Notes: generated from the letters alone by a model not told the origin. A DNA stretch of 64,000 nt from Gracilaria gracilis (GCA_030374805.1 JARGSG010000108.1:1-64000); one strand, 5' to 3'. Shown: positions 54,107-63,919, numbered from the stretch's first letter. Made by a program: numbers and translations.

Positions 54107-54429
54107 TCAGTTCATTGAATTGATCGCTTCCTCAATTTCCCTGTCAATCTCATCAATCTGCTTCTTCATACCCGACACCATCTCACCGCATATATCCATA
54201 TCATGCAGGCAACAACCCACAATACAAACGAACAAAAACGTCAGACGTGCTTTCGCGCACAACGCTGTTAAAACAACACTTGCACTTACCGCTGGCGCGC
54301 GTGTAGGTGGATGGAGTGCAGTCGGTAGCCAGCGGCGGCGGCGTGCGTGAGCGCAAGCAGCGCGGAAGTGAAGTGCGGGCCGCGCAGCGGCGAGGACGGC
54401 AACGGCGAGCGCGAGCGCGATGTGGACAT
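54107..54429 (-). CDS. Possible small spliced gene with coiled-coil tail, unresolved
   Basis: On the minus strand a frame beginning at 54,429 (MSTSRSRSPLPSS...) reaches a strong donor GTAAGT at 54,289. At the far end a short acidic/basic stretch, MKKQIDEIDREIEEAIN, ends at a stop at 54,107 and looks like a real coiled-coil C-terminus. I could not find an acceptor that joins the two in frame convincingly; a T-rich tract follows the donor, and the frames differ for the nearest AG sites. One uninterrupted frame of 309 codons covers this region back to 55,036, but most of it is Arg/Ala low complexity and is unlikely to be the protein. The family is unknown. Confidence 0.28.
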
Positions 54430-55075
54430 GGTACGGAGGCGGGCGCGCGCGCGCGCGCGCTCGGGGCGGCGGCGACAACGACGGGCGACGGCTGCGCGCC
54501 GACGCCAATGTACTACAGTGCAGATACGGCGCGCAGCAGGCGCGGGGCGCCACGACGGGCGCGTTGCGTTGCGTTGCTGCTGCTGCTGCTGCGGCGGCGG
54601 CGCAGCAACGACGGGCACGCAGGCGGGCGGTCGTACGCGCGTGCGAGTGCGCGTGTGCGGGCAGTCGTACGCGCGCGCGAGTGCGCGTGTGCGCGCGCGG
54701 CGTGCGAGAGCGGCAGCTGCTGGCGGCTGCGGCTGCTGCTGCTGGCGCGCGGCGGCGCGCGGCGCGCGTCGCCGCGTGACGCGGGCGCTGGCAGCCGCCG
54801 CCGCGTCGCCGCGCGTCGCGTTGTGGCGCGTTGTTGTGGCGCGCCGCGCGCCGCCGCGCGTGTAGCGGCACGTCAGCCGTGTCACGCGTGCGCTCCACCT
54901 GGGCCGCTGGCGCGCGTTGGAAAGCCGCAGCGTGCGCCACCCACCCGCCGCTCCCGTTTTGGCGCCATTTCGCCTTTTCTCTTCGTTTCCCTTTTCGCGC
55001 GCTTTTTTCCCCACTTCGCTTCACATGCACCCACACGCTGCCACGTCGGCGTGATCAACGTTTGTCCTTATTTCC
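54430..55075. other. Very GC-rich possible promoter/CpG-dense region
   Basis: Dense CG and GC words, including an alternating GC tract near 54,448-54,462 and a GCTGCTGCTGCTGCT run near 54,574-54,590. It lies upstream of the minus-strand candidate at 54,429 and could be its promoter. The codon-rich open frames on both strands look compositional. Confidence 0.35.
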
Positions 55076-55078
55076 TGA

Positions 55079-55104
55079 AATAAAGCTCTCTCTCTCTCTC
55101 TCTA
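55079..55104. repeat. AATAAA motif followed by a (CT)n microsatellite
   Basis: AATAAA at 55,079-55,084 on the + strand is followed at once by about nine CT dinucleotides. The hexamer could act as a polyadenylation signal, but no + strand gene clearly ends here. Confidence 0.4.
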
Positions 55105-55141
55105 TTCACCAGCTGTGAGAGCCTCCCATCCTTCTCCCCCC

Positions 55142-55250
55142 CTCCCTACACCCGTCGCATCCTGCATCCCACTCCCGACACCCGTCGCATCCCACACCCC
55201 ACACCCGTCGCATCCCACACCCCACACTCCACACCCCACATCCCACAGCC
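55142..55250. repeat. C-rich imperfect minisatellite ahead of a short ORF
   Basis: Imperfect copies of CACCCGTCGCATCC and CACACCCCA run up to the ATG at 55,251. The tract ends in CATCCCACAG, which also reads as a pyrimidine-rich tract plus splice acceptor. Confidence 0.6.
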
Positions 55251-55328
55251 ATGTCGTTTGCGCAGGGCTACAACAACCACTCCAACGCCGCCTACGGCTT
55301 TGGCTACGGCGGCGGCGGCAGCGACTAG
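55251..55328 (+). pseudogene. 25-codon Gly/Tyr/Asn-rich ORF, probable N-terminal gene fragment
   Basis: The ORF starts in a good context (GCCATGTCG) and reads MSFAQGYNNHSNAAYGFGYG, then GGGSD and a stop. Past the stop the same frame continues as NNSYSQPGAG before dissolving into the CA microsatellite. Low-complexity Gln/Asn/Gly/Tyr N-termini of this kind are common in RNA-binding, prion-like and trafficking proteins, so no family can be named. It looks like the front end of a gene cut off by the microsatellite or by a rearrangement at that point. A very short genuine peptide or a first exon is also possible. Confidence 0.35.
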
Positions 55329-55356
55329 AACAACTCGTACTCGCAGCCAGGCGCGG

Positions 55357-55835
<479 letters not shown>

Positions 55836-57144
55836 TCAAAAATAGTCGGCAGAGGGACAGTACACGGCAAGGGCTTTGAGTAAATTGTCCGGCAAACTGT
55901 TGTTCACGCAGACAGATTGATATATTTTGTGGATGAGCACCTGGGGGGTGGCGACGGGCATATCATAGGCGTGGCTGTCTCTTCCATGTACCGTTGTACT
56001 TGGTACATGAAGGAGAAAGATTCTGCTTGTGCTCATCGTTTCGACGCAGGTGGATGTTTTGCCGCGATCACTCGTTGTCGTGGAACTGAAAGCTCAGCTG
56101 TGGCGCTACGATTGCGTTGCGTGCCGCACCCTTCAGCTTGCAAACATAAACCGTTTTAAATTTGTCATACTACCGTTGCACCCTTCTTGTAGTGCTGTCA
56201 TTGGCCAAGTTCACTCGTGCGAAAAGTGCAAAGTCTTGTATCAGTTGTCAAGCACTCGGGGAAAGAAGCAGATTCCTTTCCAACGCCGCAGCTACAATAA
56301 TAAAATACCAAGCCAAAATGGCACGCACAACCGATTGTTCTCCGTCACCAAGCCACATGGGCTGCTCAACACTCACGATTCGCTCACCATCACTACACAG
56401 CCTGCCAGGTTTCGTGCCAAGAAGGAAACCAAAATTCTGGTGCTCTTCAGCCGCCGATTCGATGATGACGAAATGAGCTGTGTTGGTGATAAAGCGCCAC
56501 CGACACAACGAGTGTTACAAAGCAAAGTGCACGGCGCCGATGGTGATGATTGGCTGTATGGTTTGTGTTGCGGCTAGCGCAAACACTGTGCCTGTCTCGT
56601 GTGTGCGAGGTTGGTGGTAAGAACTTGTTGAGTTTTTCTGCTGTGGTGTGGACGAGGAGCCATTGGCGAGTTTGGAAACACATTTTGTTTTCATTCCACA
56701 CGTGAATCAGCGCAGGAAAGGGGCGGTACTGAATCGTTTTGACAACACACAGAATCAAACAACAAACGACAGTAAAGGTTTTACTGTCCTTTTAAAAGCA
56801 CATGATAATCGCTCTGGATGTTGCAAACATGCATACCGTTTGCGCTTCCCAAGCCAAACACGTTTGTGTGTGTGAGTGTGTGAGGCGGAAGGCGAGCGAA
56901 GGCGAGTGAGATAAGCGATATAGCGCACATAAAACGACCACAACAAGCTCAAGACTCCCGCAAGCAGGAGATTAATACAAATGACACATGTGAGCCGTGT
57001 TACAAGCCATGCGGCATGGCAAAGTGGTGCCATGCGCAGTTGTGGCGTAGGAGGAAAACGAGGATCAGGAGCGTATGTATTGTGTTGAGTGATTTGATGC
57101 ACAGGCAGTTGAAGCAGCATTGATGGTTGAGAAGTTGAAAGCAA
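55836..57144 (-). other. Possible intron-containing minus-strand gene, unresolved
   Basis: Three minus-strand stretches look coding but lie in different frames. 57,144-56,755 contains a hydrophobic segment (CVICINLLLAGVLSLLWSFY). The second lies within 56,508-56,248 (AHFVIIESAAEEHQNFG...). It follows an acceptor-like CACCAACACAG and meets donor-like GTGAGC and GTGAGT sites, with a strong acceptor TATTTTATTATTGTAG 96 nt after the first donor. The third, 56,036-55,836, ends LLKALAVYCPSADYF. Together they could be exons of one gene of unknown function, but I could not build a consistent model. An overlapping + strand frame at 56,029-56,577 is the main alternative, so strand is uncertain. Confidence 0.22.
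56029..56577 (+). other. 182-codon open frame, unrecognised
   Basis: This is the longest uninterrupted frame between 55.5 and 57.6 kb. It has a CVAC and a CEKC pair and a basic middle, ending DDWLYGLCCG. The start codon is TTG at 56,029, so it would need a later ATG or an upstream exon. I recognise no domain. It overlaps the minus-strand candidate exons, and only one of the two strands is likely to be coding. Confidence 0.2.
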
Positions 57145-57645
57145 GGAAGCACTCGAGACGACCGCGGGACAAAGGCATTATATCTTAGCGTATGAGTATA
57201 TCACGTGCAGTTGTACGCACGCCCCGGGGCGGGCAAGTTGAAACACAATTCAAACAAGTGCATGTTCAAGTGGAGAGGCAGCCTTTTTTGGGAGTTACAA
57301 AAGAGGATGACAACATGTAGCACGTTGGATGACCTCCCCAACAAACAAACGATCACGTTTCATGAAGAAAAAAGGCGGAACATGGGGGTGTATCTATCCT
57401 TGTAAGGATAGATGTAGATGGCGGGAGATTGCACGCTGCAATAATGGGGAAGATGAAGATATACTGTACCGTGTACGCGTCGTAAGCGTTTTGTATACTT
57501 GGCGTACATCGCTGACATATTTGCCGTTGAACTGCAAAAACGCGATGTTAACGTTTCGTAAGCAAACCGTAAAGGTTTGGTAGTTTCTTTCGCTGTTTAG
57601 TACATCGCTCGTAAGTCGACTGCAAGTCGCATTTTCTCTCTGGGG
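57145..57645. other. Intergenic region upstream of the APH-like gene
   Basis: No convincing coding frame. It should contain the promoter of the gene starting at 57,646; a CGTAAGC/CGTAAGT word recurs near 57,480, 57,558 and 57,610. A palindrome at 57,392-57,413 is listed separately. Confidence 0.4.
57392..57413. repeat. Perfect 10-bp inverted repeat with 2-base spacer
   Basis: ATCTATCCTT-GT-AAGGATAGAT is perfectly self-complementary apart from the central GT. It lies about 230 bp upstream of the APH-like start. It could be a dimeric transcription-factor site or a chance palindrome. Confidence 0.6.
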
Positions 57646-58666
57646 ATGAAGGAGGTGAGCAAATGTGATACTGACGAGAATGAGCTTTATCGTAGTCTTG
57701 TGAAGATGGTTGACCATCAACGTTCTGTTGTGTGGCTTTGTCACTTGGATTTGTCGAAATCGAAACATTCGACTGTTTGCAGAGGAGGAAAAGAAGTGGT
57801 TTATATAAAGGCGGGGGTGCCGGTGTTAGAGGAATGCCGGAGAACAGCTACGATTTCAAGATTTCTGGCGAGATCGAGCATTATACCTGAGGTCATTGCA
57901 TTTAACGAGGAGAAGAATGTTTTCATGCAGCGAAATGGGGGCGAACTTCTGGGGGAAGAAGACGAAGAGTTGGATTTAAAGGCTCTAGTGAGCACAGTTG
58001 TGTTGATGCAAATGATATCGACGGCATATATTAATGAACTGAAGGCGGGTGGACTGAAGGTTCGAGATAGCAAATGGCTTTCGTCTAACATTCACCGATT
58101 GTTTTACCATGATGGCCTGGAGAAAGCGGTGCAAGGCAGCGAGGAGCACAGTGAGATACTTCAGGACATTCGAAGTCGAGAAGAGGAGATGAAGGAGATA
58201 TGCCAAGAGATCTCGAGTTGTGGTATCCCGAATATGTTAGTGCATGGAGACATTTACGCATCCAACGTTGGAAATCGCCAAACTGTGGGTAAACCTCCTA
58301 CATATCCTCTTTCCGATTGGGGCCTTTCGCACATCGGACATCCGTTCATCGATATAGAATACGTCACAAACCTTATTTCAGCTATGAAGGAACGGTGCAA
58401 CGAAGAATTTACGCTGGAGCATTGGTGTCCTTGGACGAAGGTGGTGAGTGAGGAGAACTTTTTTTAAGCTGATGTCACTAGTGCCACTATTGAGCTATGC
58501 TGTTAATGTGGATATGTTTGAGAGGGAATATGAGTCCCTTGGTGTAGAACGGGACGATTATGTCATTGATGTCAGAGTTACTGTTGAGTGCATCCAAAGT
58601 TTCTTGGATGAGGTCAAGATGAGTAAGGCTTCGTCGAGTCCCATAGATAGAACAAGCGGGGGATAG
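57646..58666 (+). CDS. APH/choline-kinase-fold phosphotransferase, one frame break
   Basis: The first frame gives 273 residues and a second frame continues about 65 more to 58,666. An N-lobe is suggested by EVVYIKAGVPVLEECRRTAT, matching the 'LK...E...T' pattern of phosphotransferase-family kinases. The catalytic loop is LVHGDIYASNVG (H200, D202, N207) and the metal-binding Asp lies in PLSDWGLSHIGHPFIDIEY (D224). These define the aminoglycoside-phosphotransferase fold, which transfers ATP phosphate to small molecules such as choline, sugars or drugs; the substrate cannot be told. The first frame stops right after a run of seven T at 58,459-58,465. The next frame resumes with KLMSLVPLLSYAVN, a natural C-terminal helix. 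A one-base error or mutation in the T run fits best; a 25-nt GTGAGT...TTTAAG intron would also restore frame but is far shorter than other introns here. The start at 57,646 is the first ATG. Confidence 0.72.
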
Positions 58667-58670
58667 GACA

Positions 58671-59575
58671 ATGCTGTGTTCCGTGACAATTCCAACCCGT
58701 GAGCCCACCGTTTTGCTGTAAGATAGCTATGTTCGTATGTACCTTTGTATCCTTGTATGATGCTGTTGATACCCTTGCATCAAACTGAAGAAGGATGCAA
58801 TCCCCATTCAAGTCCTTGAGGCCTGCAGATACCTGCATGTAGCGGAAACGTTATCGTTTGGTCGTTTTTCATTTTGCCGTAGTAGCTGCTGCAAACTGCT
58901 GAGGTCCAATGTGCTTATAAGAACAGAGAAATATATCCAATACTGGGCAACAGAGATAAGGCCATCGAATGCTACTGTACATCTGCTGCGTTTATATGCA
59001 GCTCAACTGCAATCCTTTACTCTGGGCGAAGTGGAGGAGGACACTGGCTCTTCTTCAGAGGCGAAGCCAGAGCCTCAGCCTCGATGAATCGGAGCCATGA
59101 GCTCCAGAAGAATGTCCCAAAAAGGAACTGACGGGTGGATGGAAACTCAAAAGAATACAGAAGACACTGGGTGTGGTGGACGTTGTGCTTGCAGATGGCT
59201 TGCTCCACGAAGGAGTGAGTCGAGCGGAGCTGCCGCTCAAGCATCGGCCATCGCAACAATTAAGCGGCGAGAAAAAAAAAAGAATGTATCTCCTGCTTTC
59301 GTACGATTGTACAGCTGCAAATTGGTTCATCAGGGCAGAAAGTCACAATCTTGTTTGCCCCAACACTTCAGAGCCCGGTAAAACTAACATTGAATTCAGG
59401 AAGAAGATACGTTTTCATCGTACAGACCGAGGGGGAATTAGTGAGAGCAAAGGTTGTATTGTCTGCTGTTTTTCATATTCAGCAGCTCCCCGTTTCGCAA
59501 ATATCATGTTGTCCAACTCGAGTTGAGCATCAAACATCGCTTTTCATCGTGTTGCTTGGTGAACATCAGCGTTAA
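58671..59575 (+). CDS. Unrecognised spliced gene, exon structure tentative
   Basis: Protein-like frames on the + strand are joined by good splice sites. Possible exon 1 is 58,671-58,717 (MLCSVTIPTREPT...), with donor GTAAGA and acceptor GGCCTGCAG ending at 58,828. Exon 2 from 58,829 reads YLHVAETLSFGRFS... and LIRTEKYIQYWATE..., with candidate donors at 58,977 (GTACAT) and 59,031. A further stretch (ELTGGWKLKRIQKTLGVVDV) ends at 59,214. The best-supported intron is 59,215-59,314 (100 nt, GTGAGT...TTGTACAG), joining in phase to LQIGSSGQKVTILFAPTLQS and a beta-strand-rich segment ending at 59,575. The join between exon 2 and the 59,1xx exon is ambiguous, and a possible tail lies in another frame to 59,705. 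Exon 1 begins only 4 bp after the APH-like stop, so these exons might instead extend that gene. No family is recognised. Confidence 0.38.
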
Positions 59576-59944
59576 AACTCGGAATGAAGAGTATCAACAT
59601 GATGTTGTACTACATGAAAGGATTGGTATTGAATCCAACAGAATGAATGATCATGAGAGAATTCAAAAAACGAACAGTTCTTGTCCTCTGCACTATCCCA
59701 GTTAGAAAACGGCTTTAGTCATCAAGAACCTTCTCTGTCTCTCACGTTGGGTTGTGGATGATATTTCCAAGCTTATCGTGTATTCTCGTTCATTTTCAAA
59801 CAGCTTCTCGTTTTTACGTGACTATGCTGCGTGGAAGTTGAAGTCCATTCATTTCGAACCACAGCACCTTGGTTAAGAGCGCGAGCACTATGGCTCGTTA
59901 CGGTTCAAGGCTGATACAAGTTCTATCTTGGTCAACAAAACACG
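59576..59944. other. Intergenic region before the FAS1-Hog gene
   Basis: A possible coding tail of the previous gene reaches 59,705 in another frame. The remaining 240 bases have no coding signal and presumably hold the promoter of the gene at 59,945; no clear TATA box is visible. Confidence 0.4.
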
Positions 59945-62088
59945 ATGCTTTCTCGGACATCTGCGATACTCTGTTTCTTATCCCACCTTTTCTTTCTGGC
60001 AAGCGTACTAGGTGTTCCTCAACCGCCTCAATATGAGTGCCACAATAAAACAATCCTCGACTTCATTGTCAACGAAAATCTATCTCCAACAATCAGCTTC
60101 GACAAGAACGGATCCAATTTCAACATTCTAGCAAATCTTCTTGCTGCTGGCAATAGGGAAGGGATTCTGAATATCAGCACTCCAGGTGGCATAACTTTCT
60201 TCGCTCCCAACGACGATGCTATTCTACGTACCGCTCAGGACTTGGGTTACGAAGGAAGTGAAGAGTACGAAGGGTACCAATACCTTGTCTCCTACCTTTC
60301 AAAAAGATACGAAAACCCCATCGAATATATCTTCAACATGCCCCTTTACCATATCGTTGCACCCAGAATGAACTCAAACGAGATCCGAAACAAAACAATG
60401 TTGGCCACCTGGGACTCAGGACTGCCCCTAGAGCACTGGACTTCAACTGATTGACCAAAACCCCAAGCTTCCAGATGCGGATCTTGTAGAGGGAATGTTG
60501 GATATCTGCACCTTAAACGGATATATTCACGTTGTTAGCAGAGTTTTGTTTCCTGGTATCTTGAACCCTGAGGAATTCCCAGAAAGCCGTGATCGAGAAG
60601 AGCCCTGTTTGGAGCCCTCAGAACAACCCATGACTTCTCCCGAAGAAGGGGAATTGATACCACTCAGCAGTCCCCCTTCGCAAACTCTAGAGGTTGACGG
60701 TCCTGGAGAGGATGAAGGAACTTCTTTTGCTGAACTATCATCTATTGCCCCGTTGTCACATTCCCTGGGGGTCGGCCCTCAGGTACTCCCTACAACAGCT
60801 CTGGACCGCAGGATTACGCCCTCTAATTATCCCTTGTCGTCCTTCGAGGTGTTAGAAGAAGAGAGTCCACCAGTGACACAGGGAACGGACTTCCAAGGTT
60901 CTCCTGAAGCGACTCCATGGTTCTCACTAGCTTGGAATGCTGAAGATGCCGTTGCTTCCATACCTGTTGTTCACGAAACTGCTGGCTACAGTTCAGAACT
61001 CACGACGCAATTGTATGAAAGGGCACCAGGCTTACAATCACAAGAAAGCATAGTCGAACCATCAGTTCTACCGTCGCCGCCCATGACATACCCGTCAAGC
61101 TACAGTCCATTAAATACTGTCGAACCCGATCCGATTGATTTGGAACTGTTCACGGATGGACCAGGCCCGAACTATGTGGAAGCATTACCTTCCCCACTAT
61201 CGAGCTTCGATTTCAACATTGGCCCCGTATCGCAATCTTCTGATAGCACAGCTGCGCCGGAAATGGAAACCCTAGAAGGCAGGGCGAGCCCCGAAGCAAG
61301 CATGCATCCCGAGACGAGCCCAACAGACCTCCCGGAACCGTTCACGGATGGACCAGGCCCGAACTATGTGGAAGCATTACCTTCCCCACTATCAAGCTTC
61401 GAGTTCAACGTTGGCCTCGTATCAGAATCTTCTGAAAGCACAGCTGCGCCGGAAATGGAAACCCTAGAAGGTAGGGCGAGCCCCGAAGCAAGTAGGCATC
61501 TCGAGACGAGCCTGACAAACCTCTCCGAAATTACGGGCTTCCCCGACATGGACGGTTGCTTCCCGAGAACCGCCACCGTTCATTTATCTAACGGGAAGAA
61601 AATCCAAATGCATGAGCTTCAGGCTGGTCATGCCATCATGTCTGGTGAATCAGAGTCCAAGCGCGGTGTATATGTTTTCGCACAAACAACCAGTGGGGAC
61701 GCATCTCTTTGTTCGTTTAGAGTCCGCACAGAACCATACTATTGAGCTTTCCCCAGAGCACTACATTTACGCAAACGGCCGGCTAGTTATCGCTCAAAAC
61801 GTGAAAGTTGGTGATACACTTCGTACCCTTGACGGACCTTCGATAGTGTCGGTGGTTTCAAAGGTTAACCGAACTGGGTTGTATGCTCCTCATACCATGC
61901 AAGGTGATATTGTCGTCGGAAGGATCGTCGCATCGACATATACCAATGCTATTTCTTATTGGGTGGCACATCCCATGTTGGAAGTATTTCGATTGCCAGT
62001 ACGTCCCGGCGTAGCCATAGAACCTATTGGTAACCTTCTATACAATGGATGCCTTCAGTGGAGGGACATGAGAAAGTGGCTCAATTGA
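59945..62088 (+). CDS. Secreted fasciclin-Hog (FAS1 + hedgehog-type Hint) protein, two frame breaks
   Basis: A signal peptide (MLSRTSAILCFLSHLFFLAS) precedes one FAS1 adhesion domain with FFAPNDDAI, MPLYHIVAPRM and CTLNGYIHVVSRVLFP, the family's hallmark strands. A Ser/Thr/Pro-rich linker of about 300 residues follows, with two near-identical 64-residue repeats. A Hog-type Hint domain comes last: DGCFPRTATVHLSNGKKI holds the nucleophilic Cys (codon 61,557-61,559), then ELSPEHYIYANG (His at 61,759) and TGLYAPHTMQGDIVVG. Hint domains cleave themselves by an N-to-S acyl shift at the Cys; in hedgehog this releases the N-terminal part as a sterol ester. Here the cargo would be the FAS1 and linker. 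The reading frame moves by one base near 60,432-60,453 and again near 61,640-61,710. Domain matches on both sides of each break show one gene. The second break must precede FVRLESAQNHT, which aligns with the Hog core. It could be a young pseudogene, sequence error, or a gene with unrecognised tiny introns. Confidence 0.75.
61151..61534 (+). repeat. Two tandem 192-bp in-frame repeats in the FAS1-Hog linker
   Basis: A unit starting CACGGATGGACCAGGCCCGA at 61,151 repeats at 61,343. Each is 192 bp, or 64 codons, so frame is kept. The copies differ by few substitutions, suggesting a recent internal duplication. The encoded unit is acidic and Ser/Pro/Glu-rich (DGPGPNYVEALPSPLSSF), a likely extended, O-glycosylated spacer. 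Confidence 0.88.
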
Positions 62089-62413
62089 GTGCAAAGCACG
62101 TCGTTAATTCGCAAGCTTTCCGAACAATAAGAATTGAAACACTCGGTCAACAGCCCTGAGAAGACATCGCTGCCCTGATCCAAGGCCCATAAAATGTCTG
62201 GTCCTCAGTATTCATGTTCTAAACCGTGTTCCAGTTTGGCTGACTAGACCAGGGTGTATGATGCGTCGAACAGCACTCTTGCTACTTTGCGTATTAGGTT
62301 CATCATAGCTCCGAAAGAGGTTGAGGTAAAGAACGACAAGAGTTGTACATCCCAAAGGATACGTGAACACTTTCAAAAGAGTGAAGCAAGGGTAGTTGAG
62401 CAGCATTTGGGAA
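62089..62413. other. Convergent 3' intergenic region
   Basis: This is the 325 bp between the stop of FAS1-Hog (+) and the stop of EIF2B3 (-). It should hold both 3' UTRs. AACAATAAGAA at about 62,125 and CCATAAAATG near 62,188 are weak polyadenylation-like words on the + strand. No gene is seen. Confidence 0.4.
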
Positions 62414-63836
62414 TCATTTAAAGAACTCAATATCGCCCAGCCCATACACATCTTCCTGAGCGCCTGTGTATTGTTTACCACTAGCTTCAGAGTTTGACAG
62501 GACAGTAATTCCCGACGCAAGCTGACATTCTTTGAGCACAGAGCCAGTTTGAACGACAGCGTGTTCGCACACAATACACGACGAAAGATTAACTCCGTCT
62601 TCAAGCGTGACACCGGTCGTCAACACACAGCCGTTGATCTTGACGTTGGAACCAAGCTTGCAATTCGGACCGACCACGCTTTTCTTGACCGAAGTACGGT
62701 CACCTGCGGTAACATTGTCCGCCACGTTGGACTCGGGCGACACAAAAACCTTTTCACCACATGTGACGAATGGCAACTTTCTGTCAAGCTTCTTTCCTTT
62801 CTTCGGCTTGTCAGCAGGTACATTGTCGGTGCGCTCAAGAAATGGGTTGAGACAGCCAGCGGCAACTCGAAGATTGGCGTGGAGAAAATGGGAAACGGTA
62901 TTTGCTCTGTTCGCGTACGTGGTGGCGGCGTCCAAAAGCAGGGCGTTGACAACAAGTTGCTCGCCAGGATACGGCCAGTCCAAGGTGTCCGCGGTGCGCT
63001 GCAGCGTGTGCTGACGTCTGGCCAGGTAGGGGATAAGTTCGAAACGCACGGAGGATATGGCCGGAAACAGGCGCAGAGCGCTGCGAACGGTGCGCTTATC
63101 AAGCACGTACACATGGGTGTCAAACAGATCGGAGCACAGTTTGATGGAGTGGTAGCGATTGGTGAGGGCGGCACGAACAACAAGCTTGTTTGACGTGAGA
63201 TCGGACGGAGTGATGAGGCCGAGTAGGCGGTGGCGATCGGACAAGAGGGCGTAGTTGGTGACGGTGTACGGGGGAGTTGACGGTGTGTTTTTCGACGACT
63301 TGTGCTTGTGCTTTGTGTTTTGTGGGAGAGGGACGCTTGTGCTTTGTGTTTTGTGGGAGAGGGACGCATGGCTGTCAAACAAGCACGACGGTAGCGGTAG
63401 AGAGCGACTGACAATGGTGTTGAAGCACGAGCGAAAGGTCGATATCGGCGACATAATCGGAGCTAAGCACAATAAGACTAGTGGCATGCGCATCGGCATG
63501 CGCCATGTAGCGCACAGTATCAGCGGTGCCGCTGTCGGGGGCGCAGACGCGCACGTCGCACTTGAGCGCGGTGGGCAGCGCGCGCACGAGGCGATCGGCC
63601 GGGAAGACGTCGGCGACGTAGGCGCGGATGCGCTGCAGATGCGGCGCACGTGCAAAGACGGTGGCGGACGGCACGGCGGCGCGCGCCAGCGAGAAGAGCG
63701 CGTAGAACAGCATGGGGCGGTTGGCCACCGGCAGCAGCGCCTTGGGCGTGGCGTCGCTCGGCAGCGCGCCCATTTGGCTGCCGGCGCCGCCCGCCAGCAC
63801 CACGGCGTGCGCGCTCAGCGCTAGCGACGAGTTCAT
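62414..63836 (-). CDS. EIF2B3: Translation initiation factor eIF2B subunit gamma
   Basis: eIF2B is the guanine-nucleotide exchange factor that recharges eIF2 for Met-tRNA delivery; gamma pairs with epsilon in the catalytic subcomplex. Exon 1 (63,836-63,381, 152 codons) has the nucleotidyltransferase-like start VVLAGGAGSQMG and PKALLPVANRPML. Exon 2 (63,298-62,414) has YALLSDRHRLLGL, HSIKLCSDLFDTHVYVLDK, SVRFELIPYLARRQH and left-handed beta-helix repeats (VGPNCKLGSNVKING, TLEDGVNLSSCIVCEHA). The two frames differ, and an 82-nt intron at 63,380-63,299 (GT...CACAAG), similar in length to the intron at 53.9 kb, joins them in phase to give 446 residues against about 452 in the human protein. Without it the frame meets a TGA at 63,377. 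The start at 63,836 lies in GCCGCCATGAA, an excellent context; an in-frame ATG at 63,980 would add a poly-Ala leader. The GC-rich first exon contrasts with the second. Confidence 0.9.
63306..63367. repeat. Perfect 31-bp tandem duplication inside the EIF2B3 intron
   Basis: Two identical adjacent 31-bp copies (63,306-63,336 and 63,337-63,367) make up 62 of the 82 bases of the proposed intron. Thirty-one is not a multiple of three, so tolerance of the duplication supports this stretch being non-coding. Confidence 0.85.
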
Positions 63837-63846
63837 GGCGGCTGCC

Positions 63847-63919
<73 letters not shown>

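Noticed and set aside
54286-55083. Uninterrupted 242-309 codon minus frames and a 258-codon plus frame
   Set aside because: Arg/Ala/His low complexity on both strands at once; only the short coiled-coil end at 54,107 looks like protein.
58466-61745. Programmed +1 frameshifting at the premature stops (as in Euplotes or at antizyme sites)
   Set aside because: In the Hog domain the conserved FVRLES...SPEH block is already in the new frame about a dozen codons before the stop, so the shift cannot be at the stop. Sites share no clear slippery motif.
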